Source of the DNA: CAVUFH01 sp963740835
GTDB lineage: Bacteria > Actinomycetota > Acidimicrobiia > IMCC26256 > PALSA-610
Length of the DNA: 64,000 bases
Assembly (NCBI GenBank): GCA_963740835.1
Contig: CAVUFH010000003.1
Coordinates: 1,302,001 to 1,366,000, forward strand
Direction: 5' to 3'
Shown: positions 33,929 to 43,097 of the stretch, piece by piece
How positions within the stretch are numbered: position 1 is the first letter of the stretch
Layout of the letters: each line of letters starts with the position of its first letter
Program-made: the position numbers and the translations under genes
Notes under the pieces: model-generated
Seen by the model: the letters and a program-made list of their open reading frames with translations, nothing else
The model's database searches: none
What the model was told of the DNA's origin: nothing

Positions 33929-35245
33929 TCACCCCACCGGCACCGGTTCGGGCGTCGCCTCGGCGCCGAATTCGGGTCGCTCGATGTCGCGCATCCCTGG
34001 CAGGAACAGGAAGCCGAACGTGATGGCACCACCGATGAGCCCGGCGACGACGAGCGTCGCGCGCGCACCGAACACGCCCGCGACCGGTCCGACGAGCGCG
34101 TAGGACAGCGGGACGAGGCCGATCGAGATGAACCAGTCGAGGCTCGAGACGCGTCCGAGCAGGCGGCCGGGGATGAGGCGCTGCTTCGTCGTCGTCCACA
34201 CGATCAGCCCTGCGCTCTCCAACGCGTTGAAGACGAAGCTCGCAGCCATCAACTGCCAAGGCAGCCGCGCCAACCCGTAGCAGGTGACCATGAGCGTGGA
34301 GATGGTCCACGAGACGTACATGAACGTCATGAACGGGCGCGGAGCGCGCGGTTCGACATCACGATCGCGGCGAACATCGCGCCGATGCCGCCGAACGCGA
34401 ACACGAGGCCGAGCACACCCGCGCCGCGTCCCATCTCGACCTTGACGACGTATGGCACGAGCACCTCGGCCGGGCCCCAGAAGATCAAGTAGGCGAGCGT
34501 CGCGGCGAGGAACGTGCCCCACAGCCACACACGCGTGCGCACGTAGCGCAGTCCTTCGGCGATCTCGTGCCCGATGGAGACGGTTTCGCCGGCCTCGCCG
34601 GTCGCGGCGCCCGGCGCCGGGCGCCGGCTGACCGCGAGCAGGCACACGACGGACACGAGAAACGTGGCCGCGTCGACGAAGAATGCAGGTCCGGCGCGTC
34701 CACCCGACATGGCGATGATCCAGCCGCCGCACGCGGGCCCGAGCATGCGGAACACCGCGGGGCGCACGAATTGGTCGAGAGAATTCGCCTGCGCGAGCTC
34801 GCTCTCGGGCACCAGATCGGGCACGACCGCGTCGAACGCGGGGCCGAAGAACGCGCTGCCCGCGCCGTAGCAGGCCGCGATGAGCATCATGTGCCAGATC
34901 TGGATGTTGCCGGTCACCGCGAGGACGCCGAGCACGCACACCGCGAGCATGCGCACGGTGTCGGCCGCGATCAGCACCTTGCGCCGTTCGAAGCGGTCGC
35001 TGACCGCGCCGCCCACGAGCAGCAGCAGCACGTGCGGGATCGTCTGCGCCACGCCGATCACCGCGAGCGCAGTCGGCGCGTTCGAGAGCTCGTATGCCTG
35101 CCAGGCGAGCGCGATCGTCGTGATGCCGTCGCCGAGGAGCGAGACCGTCATCCCGCTCCACAGGAAGCGGAAGTCGCGATGCCGCAGCGGTACGAGGATC
35201 CGGAACCGGCGGCTGTACGAGCGTCGCGTCCGAAGGCGCGCCCAT
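33929..35245 (-). pseudogene. MFS transporter, probably two compensating frameshifts
   Basis: A 12-helix MFS_3/ENTS-type exporter of about 440 aa. The central part (to about 34334) reads from TVSLLGDGITTIALAWQAYEL through DRFERRKVLIAADTVRM (the MFS A-motif region) to ALRARS; the C-terminal part (FMTFMYVSWTISTLMV to PEPVPVG) lies in another frame. One missing C at about 34334 (GCCCGTTC for GCCCGCTTC) explains this. The natural N-terminus (MGAPSDATLVQ) is back in the C-terminal frame, so a second 1-nt shift near 35210 is inferred. Last gene of the oxoamine synthase-TPR operon. Confidence 0.75.
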
Positions 35246-35247
35246 GT

Positions 35248-35952
35248 TCACCCCACTCGGGTGTCGGTGGGGAGTGCCGGAAGTGTGGAGGCGAGCAGGT
35301 TGCGCGCCGCGATCGCCTCACGTGTCGTGGCGAGCGCGGGCCGTTCCGCCAGGCACTCTTCGAGGTCGTCGATGGCGACGCTGACGGTGCCGCGCAGTCG
35401 TTCGACGCCACCGTTCACGGCCTGGTGTACACCACGCGAGTACTCGAGGAACGCGCGCACCCGATCACCGGAGCACAACAGCGCCAGCGCGAGGTCGAAC
35501 CGAACCGCGATCCAGCGCCCGTCGCGCCGCAGCGCTTCCCGGAGCGTGCGCACCGCGTCGTCGTAGCGTCCGAGCCGCAGCTCGCACCACCCGACGAGCT
35601 CGCGGAGATCTTCTTCCTCCTCGTAGCGCCGCGTGCCCTCGTCGATGACCTCGACGCACAACTGGTCGGCCTCGGCGGTCGAGCCCATGCGCCGCAGCAC
35701 GTTGGCGAGCCCTTCCTTGGCCCACATCGCGCCCGCGTTCAGCCGGAGGGCCTCTTCGTACGCGGCACGGGCGTCGGCCAGTCGCTCCGGTCCGAGGTTC
35801 TCGAGCGCCCATCCGCGTGCCGTGTGCACCGCTGGGTTCGCCGGCTCCGACGCGACGATGCCGTCGAGCTCGTGGAGTGCCGACGCGTATTCGCCGGCGG
35901 CGGAGAGCGCTTCCGCGTTGCCCAACCCTTTGGCAACGGGTCCTTTGGTCAC
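35248..35952 (-). CDS. Tetratricopeptide repeat protein
   Basis: A 234-aa protein built of TPR-like helical pairs: NAEALSAAGEYASALHELDGIV, PAVHTARGWALENLGPERLADARAAYEEAL, AMWAKEGLANVLRRMGSTAEADQLC and WCELRLGRYDDAVRTLREAL. TPR proteins are scaffolds. GTG start 35952 overlaps the stop of the oxoamine synthase (GTGA) and its stop is 3 bp from the MFS start, so all three are one operon. Partner proteins unknown. Confidence 0.85.
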   Translation of the reverse strand: MTKGPVAKGLGNAEALSAAGEYASALHELDGIVASEPANPAVHTARGWALENLGPERLADARAAYEEALRLNAGAMWAKEGLANVLRRMGSTAEADQLCVEVIDEGTRRYEEEEDLRELVGWCELRLGRYDDAVRTLREALRRDGRWIAVRFDLALALLCSGDRVRAFLEYSRGVHQAVNGGVERLRGTVSVAIDDLEECLAERPALATTREAIAARNLLASTLPALPTDTRVG

Positions 35953-37271
35953 AGCTGATCCGCCCGCGGCGGCACACTCGCCAGTTGCCGTTCGCGGCGG
36001 TCGTGCTGCAGGTCGAAGCGGTCGTTGATCTCGGCGAGCACCGTGCAGAGATGTTCGATCTCGGCGTCGGTGTTCGCGGCGGTCACCTGGATCCGGAACC
36101 CGACCTCCTGCTTGGGGACGAGGGGATACGCGGCGAGCGTGACGTAGATGCCCCGGTCGAAGAGGTAGCGGCCGACGGCGTCGATGTCCTCGTGCCGGGC
36201 GAGCGGGACCTCGATCACCGGGTAGCCGGAGTGGTTGGGCGTGAAGATGTCGAGCTCGCGGAGACAGCGCAACACGCGATCGGTCTTGCGGAAGATCTCG
36301 TAGCGGGCGAGATCGCCACGCTTGTCGTTCACTTCCAGTCCGACGAGCGTCGTCGCGAGGGAAGCCACCGGCGACGGGCCCGAGTAGAGGTACGGAGGCG
36401 CCGCGACCTTCAGGACGTCCTTCAGGCGTGTCGGGAGTGCGACGAACGAGAGCAGCGAGCTGTACGACTTGCTGAACCCGGCGACGAAGATCACGTTGTC
36501 GTAGCTCTCGCCCTGGTGGCGCACGACGCCGTTGCCGCGTGTCCCCCAGTCGCAGAGCTCGTCCGGCGACCGTTCGCCGATCACGCCGAAGCCGTGCGCG
36601 TCGTCGACGTAGAGCAGCGCGTCGTGTTCGCGCGCGATGCGGGCGAACGCGGCGATGTCGGGCGCGTTGCCCGTCATCGAGTTGACGCCGTCCATCGCGA
36701 TCAGGCGCGGCGTGACCTTGCACACCTTGAGCAGGTCTTCGAGATGCTGGTGGTCGTCGTGACGGAACCGCACCACGGTCGCGCCGTAGCCGCGGGCCAT
36801 CATCGCCCCGTCGTAGATCGTCTTGTGCGCGCGGCTGTCGAGGAAGATGACGCCGCTGCCGGCGAGCACCGGGATCACCGACATGTGGATGTGGGTGATC
36901 GTCGGCAGGAGGAGGGTGTCCTCGCAGCCCATGAGATCGGTGACCTTGGCCTCGATCTGTTCGTACATCACCGGGCTGCCGAGCAGGCGGGACCAGCTCG
37001 GGTGGGTACCCCAGCGGGCCAGGTATTCCGGCACCGCGTCGATGATCTCCTGGTCGAGGTCGAAGCCGAGGTAGTTGCAGCTCGCGAAGTCGGCGAGCCA
37101 GTGGTCGCCGATGCGGATCTGCCGACCCCGTTGCTCGTCGATCACGGCGTCGAGCATCGGGTGCGATGCCTTCAGCTCGGCGAGGTCGGCGACGCTCGCC
37201 ATCCAGCGTTCGAGCCAGCTGTCGACAGTGCGCTGGGAGGGAATGGGGCCGGGTCGCCCGGAAAGAGACAT
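35949..37271 (-). CDS. Alpha-oxoamine synthase family PLP enzyme
   Basis: A 440-aa member of the 8-amino-7-oxononanoate synthase / 2-amino-3-ketobutyrate CoA ligase / serine palmitoyltransferase group. ADFASCNYLGFDLD is the family opening, LLYVDDAHGFGVIGERS the cofactor Asp region and FVAGFSKSYSSLLSFVALP the Schiff-base lysine. The enzyme condenses an acyl-CoA with an amino acid. No biotin or threonine genes accompany it; the operon instead continues with a TPR protein and an exporter, so a lipid, signal or secondary metabolite is more likely than biotin. Start ATG 37271. Confidence 0.86.
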   Translation of the reverse strand: MSLSGRPGPIPSQRTVDSWLERWMASVADLAELKASHPMLDAVIDEQRGRQIRIGDHWLADFASCNYLGFDLDQEIIDAVPEYLARWGTHPSWSRLLGSPVMYEQIEAKVTDLMGCEDTLLLPTITHIHMSVIPVLAGSGVIFLDSRAHKTIYDGAMMARGYGATVVRFRHDDHQHLEDLLKVCKVTPRLIAMDGVNSMTGNAPDIAAFARIAREHDALLYVDDAHGFGVIGERSPDELCDWGTRGNGVVRHQGESYDNVIFVAGFSKSYSSLLSFVALPTRLKDVLKVAAPPYLYSGPSPVASLATTLVGLEVNDKRGDLARYEIFRKTDRVLRCLRELDIFTPNHSGYPVIEVPLARHEDIDAVGRYLFDRGIYVTLAAYPLVPKQEVGFRIQVTAANTDAEIEHLCTVLAEINDRFDLQHDRRERQLASVPPRADQL

Positions 37272-37509
37272 CTGTCATGCCCATCGGTGGACCGACCGGC
37301 CGGGTTGAGGCGGATTCCCGACGATTTCCTCGCGGCGCGTGCCGGGTGGCGGACGCGTGTCGGCCCCGCTCGGGCGGCGAGCGGGGCCGAGGATGGTCGC
37401 TGACTCGGGCGGAGTCGGCACTGCGGACGGTAGCCCGCAGTCGGTGAACCGCGGCTGAACGCCGGATGGAGCTTCAGTGATCTCGTCGGCATCGGCCTAG
37501 GGTCGGTGC

Positions 37510-38271
37510 ATGCCTGTGATCGATCCGGTCCGGCGGCACGTGCTCAGCGGGGCCGACCTCGCAGACCTGCACGCGCGGACGAGTGCGATCGCAGCGTGGC
37601 CCGCCGGAACTCACGTGTGGGGCCACTACGCGGAAGAGACGCCGAACGGCCCCGCGATCTGCCGCACCGAGAACGTGTCCGCGTGCGACCCCGGGGTGGC
37701 CGCGCTCGTCGACGGGCAACTCGCCGCGCTGGCGTCCGCCGCGCTCGGTACGCCCGTGGTCGCGTTCAAGGACAAGCTGAACTACAAGCAACCCGGCGGC
37801 GCCGGCTTCAGTCCGCACCAGGACCGCCGCGCGTACCCCGGTGTCGATCGAGTGCTGTCCATCCTCGTCGCGATCGACGACTGCAGCCTCGCGGCCGGCT
37901 GCCTCTGGCTCGCGACCGATGTCGACGAAGTACTCCCGGTCGACGATCGCGGCGTCGTGCGCGCCGATGTGGTCGCGGCGCTCGAATGGACGCCGGCCGA
38001 GCTCGCGCCGGGCGATGCCGTCTGCATCGACGGCCTCGCGCCGCACTACAGCGAAGCCAACACCTCGGACGGCGCCCGCCGCGTGCTCGTGGCCAGCTAC
38101 GCGCCCGCCTCGGAGGGCTACCGCCGCAGCACCTACTACGGCGCGCGTCGCCACCAGATGCAGGACGCCACCGCCCGCGACGGCCGTTTCCGCATCAGCA
38201 CCCTCGCCGACTTCGACGGCGTCGAAGTTGCCGCGGCGGGCATCGCGACCGAACGCTGCACGCATCCGTGA
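37510..38271 (+). CDS. Phytanoyl-CoA dioxygenase (PhyH) family protein
   Basis: A 253-aa Fe(II)/2-oxoglutarate dioxygenase. KLNYKQPGGAGFSPHQDRRAYPG carries the H-x-D pair, and CIDGLAPHYSEANTSDGARRVLVASY the distal His and the 2-oxoglutarate Arg. CSLAAGCLWLATD resembles the GCL-PGSH turn. Substrate unknown. Start ATG 37510; a 238-bp gap to the divergent oxoamine synthase shows no clear regulatory site. It is distinct in sequence from the PhyH protein at 18942. Confidence 0.88.
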   Translation: MPVIDPVRRHVLSGADLADLHARTSAIAAWPAGTHVWGHYAEETPNGPAICRTENVSACDPGVAALVDGQLAALASAALGTPVVAFKDKLNYKQPGGAGFSPHQDRRAYPGVDRVLSILVAIDDCSLAAGCLWLATDVDEVLPVDDRGVVRADVVAALEWTPAELAPGDAVCIDGLAPHYSEANTSDGARRVLVASYAPASEGYRRSTYYGARRHQMQDATARDGRFRISTLADFDGVEVAAAGIATERCTHP

Positions 38272-38286
38272 ACGGACGCGCGCCGA

Positions 38287-39135
38287 TCAGCCGCGCGTGA
38301 ACGGGTATACGAGATGGCGGAGGTAGCCCGTCTGCGGCACCGGCTCGTTCGTCCCGAAGCCGCTCGGTCGCCGGTCCTTCGGGAGGTACGCGGTGCCGAA
38401 GATCACGTCGACCACCGGGAGCCCGAAGTTCTTGTCGCGCGCGTCCGCGTCGATCGCGTGGTGCCAGTGGTGCCACTCGGGGGTGTTGATCACCCAGCGC
38501 AAGCCCGGGAACCGGATCCGCACGTTGGCGTGCTGGAAGAGGGCGAGCAACGTGACGAACACGGCGACACCGGCGAAGACGCGGCCGTCGTAGCCAAGGA
38601 GGAACAGCGGGAGCACGGTGACGCCCTGCGTGAACGCGGTGTCGAGCGGATGCAAGCGCCCGGCCGCTACCCAGTCCATCATCTCGATGCTGTGGTGCAC
38701 CGCGTGGAAGCGCCAGAGGAACGGCACCTCATGGGTGAGGCGATGGCCCCAGTAGTTGCCCACGAACACAACGACCAGCGCGACACCAATCGCGAGCGCC
38801 CCCGGAAGCGCGGCCTCGAGGTCGAACGCGCGCAACCAGATCAACGGGATCGCGGCGACCACGACCAACGCGATCGTGGCAATGCCGCTGAAGGTGTTGT
38901 TGGCCAGAAGGTGGGTCACGTCGGTCACGGTGCCGCGCCGGAACACCTTCTGTGGAGTCAGCGCGAACAGCTTCTCGAGCGGCACGAAGATGAGGAACAG
39001 CACCGCCATCCCGACCACGATGTTGCCGCGCACCACGAGCGCGAGCAGCAGTGCACCGAGGAAGGTCATCCCTGTCACGAGCCCGAACTCGGTCGCCCGC
39101 TCCGGATCCCGCTGCGTGGCGAGTGTGCCGGTCAT
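38287..39135 (-). CDS. Sterol desaturase / fatty acid hydroxylase family protein
   Basis: A 282-aa integral membrane di-iron hydroxylase. The His clusters are GHRLTHE, FHAVHHSIE and EWHHWHHAI, the 8-His signature of the superfamily. At least four hydrophobic segments are visible (for example LLLALVVRGNIVVGMAVLFL and TIALVVVAAIPLIWLRAF). It hydroxylates or desaturates a lipid chain or sterol-like ring; which cannot be told. Convergent with the PhyH gene, 15 bp away. Confidence 0.9.
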   Translation of the reverse strand: MTGTLATQRDPERATEFGLVTGMTFLGALLLALVVRGNIVVGMAVLFLIFVPLEKLFALTPQKVFRRGTVTDVTHLLANNTFSGIATIALVVVAAIPLIWLRAFDLEAALPGALAIGVALVVVFVGNYWGHRLTHEVPFLWRFHAVHHSIEMMDWVAAGRLHPLDTAFTQGVTVLPLFLLGYDGRVFAGVAVFVTLLALFQHANVRIRFPGLRWVINTPEWHHWHHAIDADARDKNFGLPVVDVIFGTAYLPKDRRPSGFGTNEPVPQTGYLRHLVYPFTRG

Positions 39136-39201
39136 CGGGCGCGATCGAACCGCGCCGGCCTGTGAACCACCTGTGCGCGGGATCAGCTCGCGTCTCGCGT
39201 C

Positions 39202-40038
39202 TCACACCTGTGCCAGGAAGGACTGCAGGAGTCGTGCGAACGCGGCGGGCGCTTCGAGCCACGGAAGGTGCCCGACGTCTTCCAGGATCTTGACTGACGC
39301 GTCGGGTAACGCGGCCGCAAGTGAATCGATCGCCCACGCGGGGCGAGGATCGAGCTCACCGTGGATCATCAGCGTCGGCGCGTCGATCGTGGTGCAATGC
39401 ACCGCGAGATCCGCTTCGATCCACGTCCTCGTCTCATGGACGATCTGGCGATTTGCGTCGCGGTTGATCGCAAACGGCGCATCGAGTTGCCCGATCAACG
39501 CCTCTGCCGCATCTCTCGAAGCGAAGTCGGGGAGCCAGCTGAGGAACCGGTACTCGCGCTCTTCCGCAGGGGTACGAGATCGGTCCGCGAGCCGGCTCAA
39601 GCGGGCGCGCTCGGTGGCGGTTCGCCGTCGGTCGGCCTCCTCGTGATACGCCGCGTTCCAAGCACGTCCGATGCCCGTACCCGAGATGTAGATCAAGGCG
39701 CGGGTCCCTTCGGGATGACGGAGCGCGTAGTGAAGGGCGAGGCTGGCGCCCCACGAGTGACCACCAACGATCCACTCCTCGATCCCGAACGCGGTCCTGA
39801 TGGTCTCCAGGTCTTCGACGTAGCGCAACACGGAATGAACGGTCGCCGGCCCGGAGCGGCCGCAGCCGCGCTGATCCCACCGCACGACCCGGGTCGAACC
39901 CCGCGCGATCAACGAGACCGGAGCGAGGTAGTCCCAGAGGCCGGGACCACCGTGGCACAGAACCGCGCTCGGGCCGGCTCCGTCCTCGACCGTCCACAGC
40001 CGTACGTCGTCGTCGGTCACGACAACTCGTTCAATCAA
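39202..40038 (-). CDS. Alpha/beta hydrolase, proline iminopeptidase-like
   Basis: A 278-aa alpha/beta hydrolase. Landmarks are CHGGPGLWDY (oxyanion region), RVVRWDQRGCGRSG, the nucleophile elbow VGGHSWGASLAL (Ser in GHSWG), MIHGELDPRPAW (acid) and LEDVGHLPWLEAP (catalytic His). HGGPG with DQRGCGRS is characteristic of prolyl iminopeptidases and their esterase relatives. Substrate uncertain. Downstream of whiB on the same strand. Confidence 0.9.
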   Translation of the reverse strand: MIERVVVTDDDVRLWTVEDGAGPSAVLCHGGPGLWDYLAPVSLIARGSTRVVRWDQRGCGRSGPATVHSVLRYVEDLETIRTAFGIEEWIVGGHSWGASLALHYALRHPEGTRALIYISGTGIGRAWNAAYHEEADRRRTATERARLSRLADRSRTPAEEREYRFLSWLPDFASRDAAEALIGQLDAPFAINRDANRQIVHETRTWIEADLAVHCTTIDAPTLMIHGELDPRPAWAIDSLAAALPDASVKILEDVGHLPWLEAPAAFARLLQSFLAQV

Positions 40039-40080
40039 GCCGCACCATCATCGCCCACCGGGAGCCATTGGCGCGTGCCG

Positions 40081-40348
40081 TCAAAGGGCGCGGGTGCGGT
40101 TGCGGCGCCGGACTTGGCGGCGTTCGCGTTCGCTCATGCCGCCCCAGACGCCGCAGAGGTGATCCCACTGCAAGGCGTACTCGAGGCACTGGGGGCGCAC
40201 GGGACAGGCCGCGCAGACCGCTTTGGCTTCGCGTGTGGACTCACCGCGCGGGGAAGAACTCGACGCTCTGGGCGTACTGGATGCACGCGGCCTGGTCGCG
40301 CCAGTCGTCCGTGAGCTCGAGGTCCGGGAGGCGAGTATCGGTGGTCAT
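40081..40348 (-). pseudogene. WhiB family regulator, frameshifted at about 40246
   Basis: A WhiB-like [4Fe-4S] regulator read in two frames: MTTDTRLPDLELTDDWRDQAAC, then ESTREAKAVCAACPVRPQCLEYAL, CGVWGGMSERERRQVRRR. All four cluster Cys are present (C, CxxC, C), as are the GVWGG turn and the basic C-terminus. The frames meet at CCCGCGCGGTGAG, where CCCGCGCGCGGTGAG restores an 89-aa protein; one GC unit is missing. WhiB proteins are rarely dispensable, so a consensus error is likely. Start could also be ATG 40354. An AT-richer stretch just upstream (40355-40440) probably holds the promoter. Confidence 0.85.
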
Positions 40349-40477
40349 GCGCATGCGGGAGAGTGTTCAACCCTTCGCCTGTGCATCGAAAGAGGGATAA
40401 GGGTGTGAGTTTCCTGTTGAAAACTCTGCGTGTTTCCACAGCGCGCGGTGAAAGGCGTGGTCGAGCTGTGGGAATCG

Positions 40478-40900
40478 TCAGTCGGTGTACTTGCCGAGCT
40501 GGCGGAACCAACCCAGCGTGTCTTCGACACCCCACGATTCGGCGAGCTGCCCGTCGACGACGCGGTACACGGTCGTGCCGGGTTTCGCGTAGCGCTGACC
40601 CGCGGCTTCGATGCCGAGGAACGGCCGGCCGGTGAGCGTGCCGCGCTCGATGTAGCGGTTCACGATCTTGTCGCCTTCGACCACGAGGTCCTCGATCGTG
40701 ATCGCGACATCGGGGAACGACTTGCGGAGGAACGCGCACACGCGCACGTAGTGGTCGCGTCCGACGTTGGCTTCGCCGTCGGCTCCGTAGCGCGCGGTGT
40801 AGTCGTCGGCGAGCGTCGTCTCGCACACCGTCCAGTCGCCCTGGTTGAAGCCGTCTTCGATGTGGCGGTGGACGAGGGCCTTCATTGCCTTGACATCCAT
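40478..40900 (-). CDS. SnoaL-like / ester cyclase family protein
   Basis: A 140-aa NTF2-like protein. FNQGDWTVCETTLADDYTARYG, FLRKSFPDVAITIEDLVVEGDKIVNRYIERGTLTG and YRVVDGQLAESWGVEDTLGWFRQLG match SnoaL-type polyketide cyclases, where conserved His/Asp residues line a hydrophobic pocket. Most environmental members are orphans. Same strand as the sigma factor cluster upstream. Confidence 0.87.
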   Translation of the reverse strand: MDVKAMKALVHRHIEDGFNQGDWTVCETTLADDYTARYGADGEANVGRDHYVRVCAFLRKSFPDVAITIEDLVVEGDKIVNRYIERGTLTGRPFLGIEAAGQRYAKPGTTVYRVVDGQLAESWGVEDTLGWFRQLGKYTD

Positions 40901-40941
40901 ACCGCGCGTTCTAACACGCGCGGCTGCGGCGTTACGAGCGA

Positions 40942-41712
40942 CTACGGCTTGCCGTTCGCGTGGTCCGACGCGTTGTCGCGGTTCGGATTCGCGTGACCGT
41001 TGCTGTTCCCGGGCCCGCCCGCTGTCGCCGGCGGCGACTGATTGTCGGCGCGGACTTCGGCGCCGTGGTTGTCGCGGGCGACCGGCGAGACCTCTTCGCC
41101 CTTGCCACCACTCGGATCCGCGTCGTGCGCCGTCTGGGACACCACCGCGCCGTGGTTGGCGGTCGTCGGCGTCGATGCGTCGGGTGCCGCCGCGGCCGGA
41201 TCGCTCGGTGTCGTCGCGTCGCCCTGGGCGTCCGCACCGCCGGCGTCCGCCTCGGTCGCCGCGGGCTCGGTAGTCGGCGTATCCGGCGTGGTCGCATCGG
41301 AGCCGCTGTGCTTCTCCCGCGCCTTGTCGCTCGCAGCCTGCGGCAGGTTGATGCCGATGTGCTGCGCCGCGCGTGCGAGACCGTTCTGTGCGTGGTCCGG
41401 CAGCGTCCCTGTTGCCGCGGCCGCGCCGGTTGCAGTGAGCGCGACCACCGCAGTGGCCACGAGCACCTTGGTTGTGACGATCCGTGTCAGCACGTGGTTC
41501 CGTTCCGTTCGAGCAAGGTCGCTGGCGACGATGGCGTTCACCATGGCGACGACGAGCCCGTCGTCCGTGACATCGAGTCCCGTGTCCAAGCGCGCACGGT
41601 GCAACAGCTGTGCGACCCGGCCGTATCCCGGGGGCGCGTCGTCTGCTGTCATGCGACCGGCGAGAAGCCGATCCGCCGTGTCCTGGTCGAGGTCACCATG
41701 GTTGAACGCCAT
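40942..41712 (-). CDS. Single-pass membrane protein, sigma-factor partner (anti-sigma-like)
   Basis: A 256-aa protein with a cytosolic N-terminus (LDQDTADRLLAGRMTADDAPPGYGRVAQLLHRAR), one transmembrane helix (about 78-100: TKVLVATAVVALTATGAAAATG) and a long Pro/Thr/Ala/Asn-rich extracytoplasmic tail ending in GNSNGHANPNRDNASDHANGKP. Its position 31 bp after an ECF-type sigma gene is typical of an anti-sigma or accessory membrane protein, but no zinc motif is seen. Start ATG 41712. Confidence 0.75.
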   Translation of the reverse strand: MAFNHGDLDQDTADRLLAGRMTADDAPPGYGRVAQLLHRARLDTGLDVTDDGLVVAMVNAIVASDLARTERNHVLTRIVTTKVLVATAVVALTATGAAAATGTLPDHAQNGLARAAQHIGINLPQAASDKAREKHSGSDATTPDTPTTEPAATEADAGGADAQGDATTPSDPAAAAPDASTPTTANHGAVVSQTAHDADPSGGKGEEVSPVARDNHGAEVRADNQSPPATAGGPGNSNGHANPNRDNASDHANGKP

Positions 41713-41743
41713 CACGGATACATCCCCAAGTTCCGCGCCACCG

Positions 41744-42304
41744 TTACGCGTCCTCTCCGAGTTCGCTCGCAAGCTTGCGCAGCGCGCGGTGTTGGATCAC
41801 GCGTACCGTCGCGGCGCGCTTCCCGACGATGGTCGCCACCTCTTCGACGCTGAGACGCGCGACGACGCGCAACAGCACGATGTCGGCTTGCTCCGCCGGC
41901 AACACCGCGACGATCCAGTCCACGGCCGCCGCACTGTCGATCTTGGCGGCTGCCTCGGCGGCCGGGTCGTCGATCGCCGGGATGGTGCCGGCCAGCGCCT
42001 CCATGGGAGCCGCGTCGGTCCGCCGGCGGGCGCGGCCGCGCTTGGCGTTCAGCATGCGGCGGCGTGCGATCGTGAACACGTACGCACGGAAGCCGTCCTC
42101 GTCGCCCTCGAACTTCGTCAGCGCGCGCGCCACCTCGAGCCAGGACTGAGCCGCGATGTCCTCGGCGTCCTGCGGCTCGCGGGTGTTGAGGTAGCGCAGC
42201 AGTGCGGGCTGCAAGGAGCGATAGAGGCGCGCGACAGCCCACTCCTCGCCCGCTTGGGCGGCTGTCATCACGCGGGCGAACTCGTCACCGAGCAAGACAC
42301 TCAT
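41744..42304 (-). CDS. ECF-type RNA polymerase sigma factor
   Basis: A 186-aa sigma-70 family protein. Region 2 is PQDAEDIAAQSWLEVARALTKFE, followed by FRAYVFTIARRRMLNAKRGR; region 4 is LPAEQADIVLLRVVARLSVEEVATIVGKRAATVRVIQHRALRKL. It directs polymerase to a small regulon, probably under control of the membrane protein encoded next. The ATG at 42304 follows a GTG codon. The 260-bp gap upstream to the F420-type oxidoreductase contains no clear gene. Confidence 0.88.
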   Translation of the reverse strand: MSVLLGDEFARVMTAAQAGEEWAVARLYRSLQPALLRYLNTREPQDAEDIAAQSWLEVARALTKFEGDEDGFRAYVFTIARRRMLNAKRGRARRRTDAAPMEALAGTIPAIDDPAAEAAAKIDSAAAVDWIVAVLPAEQADIVLLRVVARLSVEEVATIVGKRAATVRVIQHRALRKLASELGEDA

Positions 42305-42564
42305 CACGTCGTTACGCCTCTATCACCGGGGCCTTCACTTTTGTTACTCGACGGAACGACTCGACGCCCTGAAGGTCAATTCCTGAAACGGATGCTCGCG
42401 AGCATCGAGTCCAACTGCGTTCGAGCGCGACGCTGATCGAGAGCCCGACATGCAACACCGTTCTCGCCTGCATCCCTGCCTCCCGCATGGCCGGGCTCGT
42501 GCCGAACGAGAGCGCGAGCCGATCCGCAGGGCGAGAGCTTGTGGTGACCGACTAGAACAAACCC

Positions 42565-43068
42565 ATGGGAACGAATCAGCGCGCACAGATCACGATGTCG
42601 CCCGAGGAGATCGCGGAGTTCGTCGAGCACAGTCGCACGTGCACGATGGCGACTGTCGGACCGAAGGGGACACCGCATCTCGTGGCGATGTGGTACGCCG
42701 TGGTCGACGGGCAGATCTGGTTCGAGACGAAGGGACGCTCACAGAAGGTCGTGAACCTGCGGCGCAATCCGGCGATCACCGTGTCGATCGAGTCCGGTCT
42801 CACGTACGACGCGCTCCAGGGCGTGTCGATCGAAGGACAGGGCATCATCGTCGACGATCCCGACTCGTTGTGGAAGGTCGGCGTCAGCGTCTTCGAGCGC
42901 TACAACGGGCCGTATACCGAAGAGATGAAGCCGTTCGTCGAGATCATGCTCAACAAGCGCGTCGCGGTACGCGTCGACGTGGAGCGCGTCCGTTCCTGGG
43001 ACCATCACAAGCTCGGGATGGACCCGATGCCGCTGGGTGGCACGACCGCGCAGCACTTGTCGAGCTGA
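42565..43068 (+). CDS. PPOX-class F420/FMN split-barrel oxidoreductase
   Basis: A 167-aa flavin/deazaflavin-binding protein: MSPEEIAEFVEHSRTCTMATVGPKGTPHLVAMWYAV, WFETKGRSQKVVNLRRNPAITVSIE, GQGIIVDDPD. This is the actinobacterial FDOR pattern, associated with F420 or FMN reductions of small molecules. ATG 42565. The C-terminus ends before the GIY-YIG gene, 30 bp downstream. Confidence 0.9.
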   Translation: MGTNQRAQITMSPEEIAEFVEHSRTCTMATVGPKGTPHLVAMWYAVVDGQIWFETKGRSQKVVNLRRNPAITVSIESGLTYDALQGVSIEGQGIIVDDPDSLWKVGVSVFERYNGPYTEEMKPFVEIMLNKRVAVRVDVERVRSWDHHKLGMDPMPLGGTTAQHLSS

Positions 43069-43097
43069 CGGGAACATAGGCGCGAGGCGCGGTCACG

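Noticed and set aside
40240..40252. Programmed frameshifting in whiB
   Set aside because: No slippery heptamer, and the same CG-unit loss occurs in unrelated genes, so consensus error is simpler.
40381..40440. DnaA boxes or oriC near TTATCC
   Set aside because: Only one partial match, with no dnaA or dnaN and no cluster of boxes; it is more likely the whiB promoter region.
42308..42564. Small gene or RNA before the F420-type oxidoreductase
   Set aside because: No tRNA-like fold, no convincing start or stop, only GC-rich sequence.
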